Shown here piece by piece: positions 36,234 through 44,922 of a stretch of DNA of 64,000 nt (positions are counted from its first letter, which is position 1; each line of letters begins with the position of its first letter). A program made the translations under genes and the position numbers. The stretch comes from an uncultured Pelagibacteraceae bacterium (lineage in GTDB: Bacteria > Pseudomonadota > Alphaproteobacteria > Pelagibacterales > Pelagibacteraceae): NCBI GenBank assembly GCA_902624315.1, contig CACNXC010000005.1, positions 1 to 64,000 of the forward strand, written 5' to 3'. The notes under the pieces are model-generated. The model was not told the DNA's origin. It was given only the letters and a program-made list of their open reading frames with translations, and made no database searches.

Positions 36234-37003
36234 AAAAAATAAAAAAAATAATAAATAAAAAAAATAAATCTAAAATTGTTTGTCTTACAGCTTACTCAAA
36301 AAATATTGCTGAAGAAGTTGACAAACATGTTGATATTATCTTGGTTGGAGATTCGCTAGGTTCAGTATTGTACAATTATTCAACTACTAGAAAAGTTACT
36401 CTTACAGAAATGATTAATCATTCTAAGAGCGTAAGACTTGGGGTAAAAAAAAGTTTAATGGTTGTTGATATGCCATTTAACACCTATTCAACATCAAACG
36501 CTGCTTTAAAGAATGCTAAAAAAATAATTAAGGAAACCAAATGTGATGCAGTGAAGTTAGAAGGTGGAAAAAAAATAATCCATCAAATTAAACTATTAAC
36601 TAAAAACAAGGTTCCTGTGATGGGACATCTTGGATTATTACCCCAATCGACCAAAGGCAAGTTTAAATCTAAAGGAAAGACCACTAAAGAGATCAATCAA
36701 TTAATTAATGATGCTTTATTACTTCAAAATAATGGAGTTTTTGCAATTGTCCTGGAGTGTATAAAAACACCAATAGCAAAACAAATTACAAAAAATTTAG
36801 ATATCCCTACAATTGGAATTGGCTCATCTGTTCATTGCGATGGTCAGGTTCTTGTTACGGATGATTTAATTGGTCTAAACCAAACAAAAATAAAATTTGT
36901 TAAACAATTTCTCAACGTAAAAAAATATATCAATGCTGGACTAAGAAAATATGCTTCAGAGGTAAGATCTAAGAAATATCCAACTAAAAAACACTCGTAT
37001 TAA
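36230..37003 (+). CDS. panB: 3-methyl-2-oxobutanoate hydroxymethyltransferase
   Basis: Adds the methylene-THF one-carbon unit to ketoisovalerate to form ketopantoate, the first step of pantothenate/CoA synthesis. The 257-residue barrel has [27 protein letters not shown] (Mg-binding Asp), [17 protein letters not shown], and GHLGLLPQS with the [16 protein letters not shown] substrate loop. panC, panD and panE are not adjacent. It could draw on the C1 pool served by gcvTHP. It overlaps the guaA end and the convergent terC end. Confidence 0.94.
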   Translation: MKKIKKIINKKNKSKIVCLTAYSKNIAEEVDKHVDIILVGDSLGSVLYNYSTTRKVTLTEMINHSKSVRLGVKKSLMVVDMPFNTYSTSNAALKNAKKIIKETKCDAVKLEGGKKIIHQIKLLTKNKVPVMGHLGLLPQSTKGKFKSKGKTTKEINQLINDALLLQNNGVFAIVLECIKTPIAKQITKNLDIPTIGIGSSVHCDGQVLVTDDLIGLNQTKIKFVKQFLNVKKYINAGLRKYASEVRSKKYPTKKHSY

Positions 37004-37611
37004 AAATATTTCTTAAATTGCTCGTTGATCGATAAAATTTCTAAGTCTACTAAACCTCCAATTACTAATTGCAGGGCTACTAAAACAATAAAAACTAAAC
37101 CGACATAAGCAATCCACAAATGTTTTTGTATATAGTTGGCAAGGTATGTTGCTAACGCTCCCGTCAGAACAACTGAAAGTATAAGACCAAAAATCATAAA
37201 ACCAAAATTTCCTTTTGCTGCTCCAACAACTCCAATTACGTTATCAAAGCTAAGAGTTATATCTGCAAATAAAATTTTATAAACACTCTGTATGTAAGAT
37301 GGTTCTTTAGATTTTTTTGTTGGTGATTTTACTTTCTTTATCTCAAAAAGATCTTTTCTTAAATCATTGACAATCCAGATTAAAAGTAAGCCACCTAAAA
37401 TTTTAATAAAATAAAATTTAAATAAATAAGTAGCAAAAACAGCAAAAATTATTTTAAAAATAAATGCTCCTGAAACACCCCATAAAATAATTTGTTTTTT
37501 ATTTTTTGGAATAAAATTAGCTGAAATAACACCAATAATAATTGCGTTATCTGCAGTTAAGATAATAGTTATAAAAATAATTTGAGATAATATAAAAGCT
37601 TCTTCTAACAA
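37000..37611 (-). CDS. TerC/YjbE-family integral membrane protein
   Basis: A 203-residue protein with seven hydrophobic segments. It carries the family hallmark of acidic membrane residues: LTADNAIIIGVI near the N-terminus and ADITLSFDNVIGVVGAA in the second half. TerC/YjbE/Alx-type proteins are implicated in manganese efflux or metal loading of exported enzymes. The function here is inferred from family only. The coding start is divergent from the TRAP transporter gene with a 113-base gap. Confidence 0.9.
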   Translation of the reverse strand: MLEEAFILSQIIFITIILTADNAIIIGVISANFIPKNKKQIILWGVSGAFIFKIIFAVFATYLFKFYFIKILGGLLLIWIVNDLRKDLFEIKKVKSPTKKSKEPSYIQSVYKILFADITLSFDNVIGVVGAAKGNFGFMIFGLILSVVLTGALATYLANYIQKHLWIAYVGLVFIVLVALQLVIGGLVDLEILSINEQFKKYF

Positions 37612-37724
37612 AATAAAATACTTATAATCTAAAATACTATTAATTCAATCAAAAGTAGAAATATTTTTTTATTGATAATTATCTTAATACATAATGAAAT
37701 AGTCTTAATAAAAATGGAGGACAA

Positions 37725-38696
37725 ATGAAATTCTTAAAATATTTATCAACTATTTTAGTTTCATTAATTTTGTCAATTAATCTTGCAGTTGCAGAGAAAT
37801 GGGACATGGCTCTAGCTTATGGAGCGGGGAACTTTCATTCTGCAAACGCAGCTGAATTCGCAAAAAATGTTACTGAAAAAAGTGGTGGCAAGTTAACAAT
37901 TGTAACACACCCTGGTGGTTCATTGTTTAAGGGTGGAGAAATTTTTAGAGCAGTAAGAACAGGTCAAGCTCAAATTGGTGAGAGATTTATGTCAGCTTTA
38001 GGAAAAGAGGATCCACTCTTAGAAGTAGACTCTCAACCATTCTTAGCAACGTCTTACGCTGATGCAATGAAGTTATATAAAGCGTCAAAAGATGAAATCG
38101 TTAAAGGATTAGACGAGAAAGGCTTAGTATTTCTTTATGCTGTGCCGTGGCCAGCACAAGGCTTGTATAGTAAGAAGGAAATTAACTCTGTCGAGGATTT
38201 AAAAGGTCTTAAATTTAGAGCTTATAATTCTGCTACTATTAGAATTGCCGAGCTAACAGGAATGGCTCCTACAAAAATAGAGGCTGCTGAAATTAGTCAG
38301 GCGTTTTCTACAGGTGCTGTAGAAAGTATGATCACTTCACCAACTACGGGTAAAAACTCTAAAATTTGGGAGAATGGTGTGAAATATTTTTATGATATTG
38401 CAGCTTGGTTTCCAAAAAACATGATAATTGTGAATAAAGATGCTTGGAATAAATTAGATCAGGCAACTAAAGATCTTGTTATGAAACAAGCAGCTTTAGC
38501 TGAAAGAAAAGGCTGGCAATTATCAAAACAAGGGAACGTTGGTGATAAAAAAGCTTTAGCTGATGCTGGTATGGTAGTCGGTAAAGTAAATGCACCACTA
38601 CAAGCTCATTTTGAAAAAGTTGGAGAGACTATGGCTAAGGAATGGTCTCAAAAAGCTGGTTCAAGAGGAGCTGCTGTTTTATCAAGTTATAAATAA
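37725..38696 (+). CDS. dctP: TRAP transporter solute-binding protein (DctP family)
   Basis: A 323-residue periplasmic binding protein with signal peptide (residues 1-23, ending NLAVA). The DctP family core includes GKLTIVTHPGGSLFKGGEI, AVPWPAQGLYSKKEI, LKGLKFRAYNSATIRIAE (the ligand carboxylate-binding arginine) and FSTGAVESMITSP. Likely ligands are small organic acids; the exact one cannot be read. It has a good ribosome site (ggagg) and possible promoter TTGATA at 37672. A hairpin follows, then the permease genes, consistent with excess binding protein. Confidence 0.95.
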   Translation: MKFLKYLSTILVSLILSINLAVAEKWDMALAYGAGNFHSANAAEFAKNVTEKSGGKLTIVTHPGGSLFKGGEIFRAVRTGQAQIGERFMSALGKEDPLLEVDSQPFLATSYADAMKLYKASKDEIVKGLDEKGLVFLYAVPWPAQGLYSKKEINSVEDLKGLKFRAYNSATIRIAELTGMAPTKIEAAEISQAFSTGAVESMITSPTTGKNSKIWENGVKYFYDIAAWFPKNMIIVNKDAWNKLDQATKDLVMKQAALAERKGWQLSKQGNVGDKKALADAGMVVGKVNAPLQAHFEKVGETMAKEWSQKAGSRGAAVLSSYK

Positions 38697-38710
38697 TTCA
38701 ATTCTTAAAA

Positions 38711-38741
38711 TTAAGGCCACTTAAAATTTGAGTGGCCTTAA
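38711..38741 (+). terminator. Hairpin between TRAP binding protein and permease genes
   Basis: TTAAGGCCACT (38711-38721) and AGTGGCCTTAA (38731-38741) form a perfect 11-base-pair stem with a nine-base loop and only a few following T's. It sits 7 bases before the dctQ ATG. It may act as a partial terminator, a 3' mRNA stabiliser for the dctP message, or a structure restricting dctQ translation. Confidence 0.8.
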
Positions 38742-38747
38742 ATTGTT

Positions 38748-39230
38748 ATGTTAAAATCACTAGATAGAAATTTAAATAAACTCTATAAATTTTCAGGTTA
38801 TGTTGCTGCTTTTTTCTTAATTTTAGTAGCAGTTTTTATTCTTATTGGTATCTCATCAAGAATATTTGGTTTTTATATAAGAGGTCTTGCTGAGTATTCA
38901 GGTTATTGTATGGCTGCTGCATCTTTTTTTGCGTTAGCGTACACATTTGTAGAAGGTGGACATATTAGGATTACGCTTTTCTTGGAAAAATTATCAGGTG
39001 TAAAGAAAAGATTTATTGAGATTTGGTGTTTAAGTGTGGCGAGTTTCTTTTCGGGATATTTAGCTTTTTACTTTATTAAAATGCTAATTATTTCCTATAA
39101 ATTTCAAGAACGAAGTGAGGGTGCAGATGAAATATTAATTTGGATTCCTCAATCAAGCGTAGCTATCGGATCAACAATATTTTTTATAAGCGTTTTTCAT
39201 CAATTTATTTTAACAATCAAAAAGCATTAA
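38748..39230 (+). CDS. dctQ: TRAP transporter small permease subunit (DctQ)
   Basis: A 160-residue protein with four hydrophobic helices. The DctQ pattern is seen in FSGYVAAFFLILVAVFILIGISSR, LAEYSGYCMAAASFFALAYTFVEGGHIRI and the terminal helix FISVFHQFIL. DctQ pairs with DctM to form the sodium-driven membrane unit that takes substrate from DctP. It is directly followed by dctM with no gap. The hairpin upstream leaves little room for a ribosome site. Confidence 0.93.
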   Translation: MLKSLDRNLNKLYKFSGYVAAFFLILVAVFILIGISSRIFGFYIRGLAEYSGYCMAAASFFALAYTFVEGGHIRITLFLEKLSGVKKRFIEIWCLSVASFFSGYLAFYFIKMLIISYKFQERSEGADEILIWIPQSSVAIGSTIFFISVFHQFILTIKKH

Positions 39231-40541
39231 ATGACCGAAATACTTTTAACAATCTTCTTTATCAGTGTTTTACTATTTTTTTTAGGATCTGGAATTTGGG
39301 TTGCTTTAAGTATGATTGGTGTATCAGCTATTGGTATGATGTTATTTACCTCAAGGCCAGTTGGTGATGCAATGGCTACAACGATATGGGGCACATCATC
39401 TTCATGGACACTTACCGCATTACCACTATTCGTCTGGATGGGTGAGATTTTATTTAGGACAAAGCTTTCTGAAAATTTATTCAAAGGATTATCTCCTTGG
39501 ATGCAAAAATTACCAGGTGGTTTAATCCATGTTAATGTTGTTGGATGTGCATTATTTGCAGCAATTTCTGGCTCTTCAGCAGCAACTGTTGCAACAGTGG
39601 GCAAGATGTCTATTCCTGAATTAAGAAAAAGAAATTATCCAGAAAAAATCTTACTAGGTAGTTTGGCAGGTTCAGGAACATTGGGTTTGCTGATACCACC
39701 GTCAATTATATTGATTATTTATGGAGTTGCTGTCCAAGAGTCTATAGCAAAATTATTTATTGCTGGGATTATTCCTGGGATAATGATTGCATTAATATTT
39801 ATGTCTTACGTAATTATCTGGTCTTTGATTAATAAAAAATCTATGCCAAAAATTCTTGAGGAATACTCAATTTTGGAAAAAATAAAAAGATCAAAACAAC
39901 TTTTGCCAGTTATTATTCTAATATTAGCCGTTATTGGATCGATATATACAGGGATTGCAACAGCTACTGAAGCAGCTTCATTAGGAGTAGTTGGGGCATT
40001 GATATTATCTTACTTTCAAAAAAGTTTAACATTAAAAACTTTTAAATCCTCTTTACTTGGAGCAACTAAAACCTCTTGTATGATCGCTTTTATTTTAGCA
40101 GGTTCAACATTTTTATCTTTAGCAATGGGATTCACTGGATTACCAAGAAATCTAGCTCTCTGGATCCAAAATATGGAATTATCTCCATATGTTTTGATTT
40201 TTGTTTTAATGATCTTCTATATAATTTTAGGAATGTTTCTTGATGGAATTTCAGCAGTTGTTTTAACAATGGCAATCATCGAGCCCATGATTAGACAAGC
40301 AGGTTTTGATATGATTTGGTTTGGTATTTTTTTAGTCATTGTTGTTGAGATGGCACAAATTACTCCACCTGTTGGTTTTAATCTATTTGTACTTCAAGGT
40401 ATGGCAAAAAAAGATATGGGATATATTGCCCGAAGTGCATTCCCATTATTTCTACTGATGGTCCTAGCAGTTATTTTAGTCGTAATCTTTCCAGAAATAG
40501 CTTTATGGATGCCAGAACAGATGATTAAAAATATAAATTAA
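39231..40541 (+). CDS. dctM: TRAP transporter large permease subunit (DctM)
   Basis: A 436-residue, about 12-helix permease. Family signatures are SGSSAATVATVGKMSIPELRK, GSLAGSGTLGLLIPPSI, the second hairpin ATATEAASLGVVGALILS, and ITPPVGFNLFVLQGM. It moves the substrate by sodium symport. It is fused in transcription to dctQ, with the ATG immediately after the dctQ stop. It overlaps the end of the convergent TPR gene by 4 bases. Confidence 0.96.
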   Translation: MTEILLTIFFISVLLFFLGSGIWVALSMIGVSAIGMMLFTSRPVGDAMATTIWGTSSSWTLTALPLFVWMGEILFRTKLSENLFKGLSPWMQKLPGGLIHVNVVGCALFAAISGSSAATVATVGKMSIPELRKRNYPEKILLGSLAGSGTLGLLIPPSIILIIYGVAVQESIAKLFIAGIIPGIMIALIFMSYVIIWSLINKKSMPKILEEYSILEKIKRSKQLLPVIILILAVIGSIYTGIATATEAASLGVVGALILSYFQKSLTLKTFKSSLLGATKTSCMIAFILAGSTFLSLAMGFTGLPRNLALWIQNMELSPYVLIFVLMIFYIILGMFLDGISAVVLTMAIIEPMIRQAGFDMIWFGIFLVIVVEMAQITPPVGFNLFVLQGMAKKDMGYIARSAFPLFLLMVLAVILVVIFPEIALWMPEQMIKNIN

Positions 40542-41125
40542 TATTTTGATTTTTCTCCAGCTATGACAGCTTTTAACTGATCGTATTCTTTACACTTACA
40601 GCTTTTTAAAACCTCAAGTCTTTCAACTGCAAGATTATGTCTGTTAGTTGCAACATAGAGCTCACCAAGATACTCATTTATACCTATATGCTCCGGATCA
40701 ATAGCTAGACCTTGAAGGTAATACTTCTCACCATTTTCAAAATCGCCCAACTTTCTAGTTGTGAAACCTAAATAGTTCAGAGTATCAGGTTTATTAGGTT
40801 TTCTTTTATTTGATTTAATTAAAAGTTTTTGTGCTTTTGCATACTTTTTTTTTGCTTTTTTCAATTTACCTTTTTTCTCAAAATATTTTGCTGACCTTAT
40901 AGCGGTAACCGCTCTATCATAACTCGTTCTAATTTTAGTTGGACCATCATCCGCACCAGATTGTCCTCCTGATCCTCCACTGCTAGACGATTCGCCTCCG
41001 CCGCCGCCGCCTCCGCCGCCGCCGCCTCCGCCGCCGCCGCCGCCTCCGCCGCCGCCGCCTCCTGCAGCTAAAAGATTTCCTGTTACAAGAAATATTACAG
41101 ATAAAACTAAGATTATTTTTTTCAG
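40538..41125 (-). CDS. Exported TPR protein with polyglycine linker; apparent CTG start
   Basis: The frame is open from CTG at 41123-41125. That codon gives (L/M)KKIILVLSVIFLVTGNLLA, a good signal peptide like that of the paralogue just upstream. It continues with 23 consecutive glycines, a Ser/Gly linker, and a TPR body nearly identical to the paralogue (YLQGLAIDPEHIGINEYLGE). The full product is 195 residues. No ATG, GTG or TTG in this frame allows the signal peptide; the first TTG is internal at 40864. CTG or another non-standard start is therefore inferred, or the ATG was lost and the gene is decaying. Export and protein binding are likely; the partner is unknown. Confidence 0.7.
   Translation of the reverse strand: MKKIILVLSVIFLVTGNLLAAGGGGGGGGGGGGGGGGGGGGGGGESSSSGGSGGQSGADDGPTKIRTSYDRAVTAIRSAKYFEKKGKLKKAKKKYAKAQKLLIKSNKRKPNKPDTLNYLGFTTRKLGDFENGEKYYLQGLAIDPEHIGINEYLGELYVATNRHNLAVERLEVLKSCKCKEYDQLKAVIAGEKSKY
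40994..41062 (-). repeat. GGA/GGC polyglycine tract, 15-base period
   Basis: Sixty-nine bases of G/C-rich repeat, read in the gene direction as GGA followed by four (once five) GGC codons, repeated. It encodes 23 glycines and is a striking GC-rich island in a roughly 30% GC background. The period-15 pattern suggests growth by slippage of a 15-base unit. Length may vary among cells or strains. Confidence 0.95.
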
Positions 41126-41138
41126 ACTAAATGAAAGA

Positions 41139-41630
41139 TTAATATTTTGATTTCTCGCCAGCTATAACAGCTTTTAATTGATCATACTCTTTGCAATTAC
41201 AACTTTTTAAAACCTGAAGTCTTTCGACTGCAAGATTATGCCTGTTTGTAGCTACGTACAACTCACCAAGATATTCATTAATACCTTTGTGTGTTGGATC
41301 AACAGCTAAACCTTGAAGGTAGTACTTCTCACCATTCTCAAAATCCCCAAGTTTTCTAGTTGTAAAACCTAGATAGTTTAAAGTGTCAGCTTTATTAGGT
41401 TTTTTTTTATTAGATTTAATTAAAAGTTTTTGCGCTTTTGCATAACTTTTTTGTGCTTTTTCTAGCTTTCCCTTTTTTTCATATCTTTTAGCGCTCTTTA
41501 TATATGTAACAGCTTTCTCATAATTTGTTTTAGTTGATGATGACCCACCATCACCACCAGATGAACCTGCTGCAATGGCATTTGTGGAGATAAAAAATAG
41601 GATTGATAAAGACAAGATAATTTTTTTCAT
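41139..41630 (-). CDS. Exported TPR protein, paralogue of the polyglycine protein
   Basis: A 163-residue protein with signal peptide (residues 1-20, ending TNAIA) and a short Gly/Ser linker (AGSSGGDGGSSSTKTN). Two or three tetratricopeptide-like units follow: AQKSYAKAQKLLIKS, DTLNYLGFTTRKLGDFENGE and NEYLGELYVATNRHNLAVER. The body is about 85-90% identical to the downstream copy, a tandem duplication. Two cysteines (SCNCKEYDQ) near the end are conserved in both. It is probably periplasmic; function unknown. Confidence 0.85.
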   Translation of the reverse strand: MKKIILSLSILFFISTNAIAAGSSGGDGGSSSTKTNYEKAVTYIKSAKRYEKKGKLEKAQKSYAKAQKLLIKSNKKKPNKADTLNYLGFTTRKLGDFENGEKYYLQGLAVDPTHKGINEYLGELYVATNRHNLAVERLQVLKSCNCKEYDQLKAVIAGEKSKY

Positions 41631-41631
41631 A

Positions 41632-42411
41632 TTAAATAAATTTTTTCATTTTGTTTAAAGTTTTTAATTCTAAGCCATTTTCAACTAAATTTTCTCTTAT
41701 TGACTTAGCTGTTGCTAATGAACTTAGATTGTCTCCATGTATACAAACAGAATCGATTTCACAAGGTATTTGCTTCCCACTGTGACAATTAAGCGACTGA
41801 GTTTGAACCATTTTTAATACGTGTTTTTTTGCTTGTTCGGGGTCAGTTATTAGCGCATGAGACTTCTTTCTTGATACAAGATTGCCATCATCCTCATAAT
41901 TTCTATCAGCAAAAATTTCACAGGCAAATTTCATGCCTAATTTCTTTGCTGCTTCTTGCATTTTTGATCCAGTAGGCACGAGATATATTATGTCTTTGTT
42001 AATATCCTTAATAGTTTTAGCTAAAATTGTAGCCAACTCAATATCCTCACATGCCATATTATTTAAGGCTCCATGAGGTTTTACATGAGATACACTTTCC
42101 CCATGAGAAGAAGCTATTTTTTGAAGAATTTCATATTGATCGATTATAAGTTTTTTTATTTCACTTTCAGAAAGATTCATTCTTTCTCTGCCAAAATTTT
42201 CTGGATCATTAAAGGAAGGATGTGCGCCAATACTCACTCCATTTTTTTTCGAAATTTTTACTACTTGATTCATGGTTTGCTCATCTCCGGCGTGATAGCC
42301 ACAAGCAACATTGGCTGAATTTACGATTTCTAATAAATCTGGATCATACTTATTTGAGTGATGTTTTGATTTTTCACCTAAATCACAATTTATATTAATT
42401 TCCATACTCAT
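41632..42411 (-). CDS. pxpA: 5-oxoprolinase subunit A (LamB/YcsF family)
   Basis: With PxpB and PxpC it forms the prokaryotic ATP-dependent 5-oxoprolinase, turning pyroglutamate into glutamate. About 259 residues; the family signature is NINCDLGE at the N-terminus, with NVACGYHAGD, SIGAHPSFNDPENFGRE, VKPHGALNN and VCIHGDN. The ATG at 42411 (or 42405) puts the family start correctly; the upstream ATG at 42429 would add residues that do not fit. It diverges from pxpBC with almost no intergenic DNA, an unusual split for this complex. Confidence 0.93.
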   Translation of the reverse strand: MSMEININCDLGEKSKHHSNKYDPDLLEIVNSANVACGYHAGDEQTMNQVVKISKKNGVSIGAHPSFNDPENFGRERMNLSESEIKKLIIDQYEILQKIASSHGESVSHVKPHGALNNMACEDIELATILAKTIKDINKDIIYLVPTGSKMQEAAKKLGMKFACEIFADRNYEDDGNLVSRKKSHALITDPEQAKKHVLKMVQTQSLNCHSGKQIPCEIDSVCIHGDNLSSLATAKSIRENLVENGLELKTLNKMKKFI

Positions 42412-42427
42412 AATTTGTAAGTATAAC
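42399..42427. promoter_or_regulatory. Overlapping divergent promoters of pxpA and pxpB
   Basis: TATAAC at 42422-42427 with TTTCCA at 42399-42404 is a plausible rightward promoter. Its start would fall on the pxpB ATG (42433). On the other strand TATACT (42425-42420) would start transcription close to the pxpA ATG at 42411. The two -10 elements overlap, implying leaderless mRNAs and mutual exclusion. These are inferred by eye; -35 matches are weak. Confidence 0.4.
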
Positions 42428-42432
42428 ATGGC

Positions 42433-43107
42433 ATGATTAAAAATATATCAAATCTTGGTGACGCAGCTTTGTATTGTGATTTTGGGACTGAGGTAAACAA
42501 AGAAATAAATAGTAAGGTAATACGATATTTTAAAAGTATTCAAAAAGAAAATATTGATGGGATAAATAACTTAACCCCCTCATATAATAAATTAATTATT
42601 TCATTCGATCTACGAAAAAAGAATTTTCAAACAATCAAAAAATTAATTGAAAATTTAAATGTTACTAATGATGATAAGTTAGAGACAAATAGAATTAAGA
42701 TACCTGTTTGTTGTGATGAAAATTTTTCATTAGATATAAAAAGATTAGAGGAAAAGTTACAAATAAATCGTGATAAAATTTATGAGAAATTTTTTGGTAA
42801 AGAATTTTTTTGCTACATGACTGGTTTTATTGCAGGTATGCCTTTTCTGGGTGATCTAGAAAATGAGCTGCAGGCAAAACGTTTGGAAACACCTAGAGTA
42901 AAAGTGCCCAAGGGTTCAGTTGGATTAACAGAACAATTTGCTAATGTTTATACATTCGAAAGTCCTGGTGGGTGGAATATTATTGGAAATACACCACAAG
43001 TTATTTTTGATAGCACTAAAGAGAAAAATCCAAATTTAATTAATCCAGGTGATGTAGTTACTTTTGAGCAAATTACTAAAGATCAATATTACAATAACAA
43101 TGAATAA
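42433..43107 (+). CDS. pxpB: 5-oxoprolinase subunit B (KipI-like)
   Basis: A 224-residue allophanate-hydrolase-subunit-1-type protein. The pattern includes NNLTPSYNKLIISFD, the strongly conserved GFIAGMPFLGDL, LETPRVKVPKGSVGLTEQFANVYTFESPGGWNIIG and NLINPGDVVTF. PxpB and PxpC form a complex that phosphorylates or hydrolyses pyroglutamate together with PxpA. It overlaps pxpC by 8 bases. It is apparently translated from a leaderless start. Confidence 0.94.
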   Translation: MIKNISNLGDAALYCDFGTEVNKEINSKVIRYFKSIQKENIDGINNLTPSYNKLIISFDLRKKNFQTIKKLIENLNVTNDDKLETNRIKIPVCCDENFSLDIKRLEEKLQINRDKIYEKFFGKEFFCYMTGFIAGMPFLGDLENELQAKRLETPRVKVPKGSVGLTEQFANVYTFESPGGWNIIGNTPQVIFDSTKEKNPNLINPGDVVTFEQITKDQYYNNNE

Positions 43108-44044
43108 AAATTATTTTGAAATAAAAAGAGCAGGAATAAACACAACATTTCAAGATCAAGGTAGAGGCAATCTTTATCATATTGGTATTCCATTTAGTGG
43201 AGCAATGGATAATAGAAACTTTCAAATTTCTAACAAACTTGTTGGTAATGAAGTAAATTTTCCAATAATTGAATTTGCCTATCAAGGTCCTTTGTTAAAA
43301 TATTTTGGTGAAAATATTAATTTTGCAATTACTGGAGATGTAAAATTTATAATTAGAAAAAAAAATAATGCTATAGAAGGAAATTGTTATCAATCTTTCA
43401 CTTTAGAAAATGGTGATGAATTAGATATTATAAGCACCAATAAATCTGTTTATGGATATTTAGCAGTAAGTGGTAAATTTGATGTAAATTATCAATGGTC
43501 GAGTTGTTCAGTTAACACAAAAGCAAACATAGGTGCAAATAATGGAAAAAAAATAGAAGATGGACAAAATATTTATATTTCAAATATTAATAAAAATTTA
43601 AGTGATAAAAAATTAAATTACATTAATACAAAAATTGAAAATATCAGAGTTATTCAAGGAACAAATTTTGACTATTTTTCTGATGAGGGAAAAAAAATTT
43701 TTTTTGAGAAAGAATTTGTAATATCAAAATTATCAGATCGTATGGGTATGAGATTAGAGGGGCCAAAAATAGAAAATATTGTTGATACCAATATTAAATC
43801 AGAAGGTTTATTAAAAGGTGTTATCCAAATACCTGCAGATGGAAATCCGATTATTATGCTTTCAGATCACGGCACTATTGGGGGTTATCCTAAAATAGGA
43901 GTTGTTATCAGTGCAGATTATGACAAGTTAGTTCAATTAACCCCAGGTTCAAAGATTAAATTTAAAAAAGTAGAATTAGCTGATGCAGAAACATTATTTA
44001 AACTATATGACTTGGAGACACAAAATTTAATTTCACAAATTTAA
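43100..44044 (+). CDS. pxpC: 5-oxoprolinase subunit C (KipA/biotin-dependent carboxyltransferase-like)
   Basis: A 314-residue allophanate-hydrolase-subunit-2-type protein. Landmarks are RAGINTTFQDQGRGN, the SGAMDNRNFQISNKLVGN stretch, LSDRMGMRLEGP, SEGLLKGVIQIPADGNPIIMLSDHGTIGGYPK. The start is put at the ATG at 43100, overlapping the pxpB stop; the earlier frame opening at 43064 is inside pxpB. It overlaps the EamA gene by 1 base, so uptake of substrate or export of product may be cotranscribed. Confidence 0.94.
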   Translation: MNKNYFEIKRAGINTTFQDQGRGNLYHIGIPFSGAMDNRNFQISNKLVGNEVNFPIIEFAYQGPLLKYFGENINFAITGDVKFIIRKKNNAIEGNCYQSFTLENGDELDIISTNKSVYGYLAVSGKFDVNYQWSSCSVNTKANIGANNGKKIEDGQNIYISNINKNLSDKKLNYINTKIENIRVIQGTNFDYFSDEGKKIFFEKEFVISKLSDRMGMRLEGPKIENIVDTNIKSEGLLKGVIQIPADGNPIIMLSDHGTIGGYPKIGVVISADYDKLVQLTPGSKIKFKKVELADAETLFKLYDLETQNLISQI

Positions 44045-44922
44045 TGACTTTTATAAGAAACTTACCCGGACCACTATTAATTTTTTTAGGTGCATTAAGT
44101 TTAAGTTTTGGTGGATTGATTGTAAAATCTTTTGAGGGAGCCACATTATGGCAAATTCTATTTTGGCGATCTTTATTTTTTTCTTTAACAGTTCTAGCTT
44201 TCTTAATTATTAGTTATAAAGGAAAAACAATTGAATCGTTTTATAAATCCGGATTACCAGGATTTGTTGGTGGAATTATTTTATCTTTTGGTTTTTGTGG
44301 ATATGTGTTTGCTATGTACAATACCACTGTTGCCAATACTAATTTTATTATTTCACTTCAAATACTATTTCTTGCAATATTCGGGTATTTTTTCCTAAAG
44401 GAAAAAATAAATTTAATTACTCTGTTTTCAATCTGTCTGGCGATGACAGGCGTTTTATTAATGGTTGGCAACTCATTATCTCCTGGAGAATTATCTGGAA
44501 ACCTTGCAGCTTTTACAATGCCAATTACTTTTGCAGTTTTAATAATGATTGTGAGAAAATTTCCCTCTGTGGATATGGTCCCAGCCCAGTTCGTTGCCGG
44601 CGTGAGTTCATGTTTAATTGGTTTTTTGCTTTCTACTAAAATTATGATTTCTCCTCATGATATCTTTTTGGGTTTTCTCGCAGGTTTTTTTCAAGTTGGT
44701 TTTGGTTTTATATTTATAACTATTGGTGCAAGAACAACACCATCTGCCATGGTAGGAATCATAATGTTATCCGAATCTGTCCTAGGACCGATATGGGCAT
44801 TCCTTTTTGTAAGTGAAAGACCCTCTGTATTTGGATTAATTGGTGGCGCAATTATACTTTCTGCAGTTTTATTACAATTTTATTCGCTTTTAAGTAAACA
44901 AAAAAAAATTGTTTCTGATTGA
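44044..44922 (+). CDS. EamA/DMT-family transporter
   Basis: A 292-residue, ten-helix drug/metabolite transporter. Two EamA repeats are visible: LGALSLSFGGLIVKSFEG with IISLQILFLAIFGYFFLKEKI, then GELSGNLAAFTMPITFAVLIMIVRK with the final conserved MLSESVLGPIWAFLFVSERPS. Such carriers move amino acids, nucleotides or other metabolites, usually as efflux. It follows pxpBC with a 1-base overlap. The possible promoter and leader of gcvT overlap its end. Confidence 0.9.
   Translation: MTFIRNLPGPLLIFLGALSLSFGGLIVKSFEGATLWQILFWRSLFFSLTVLAFLIISYKGKTIESFYKSGLPGFVGGIILSFGFCGYVFAMYNTTVANTNFIISLQILFLAIFGYFFLKEKINLITLFSICLAMTGVLLMVGNSLSPGELSGNLAAFTMPITFAVLIMIVRKFPSVDMVPAQFVAGVSSCLIGFLLSTKIMISPHDIFLGFLAGFFQVGFGFIFITIGARTTPSAMVGIIMLSESVLGPIWAFLFVSERPSVFGLIGGAIILSAVLLQFYSLLSKQKKIVSD

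Noticed and set aside
37674-37683. Possible metal-regulator box (GATAATTATC) before dctP
   Set aside because: Only a 10-base AT-rich palindrome, easily expected by chance, and the gene is a TRAP binding protein; no supporting second site.
40991-41070. Possible CRISPR or tandem-repeat array
   Set aside because: The repeats are GGA/GGC codons in frame within a TPR gene, without spacers; no CRISPR array or cas gene is present.
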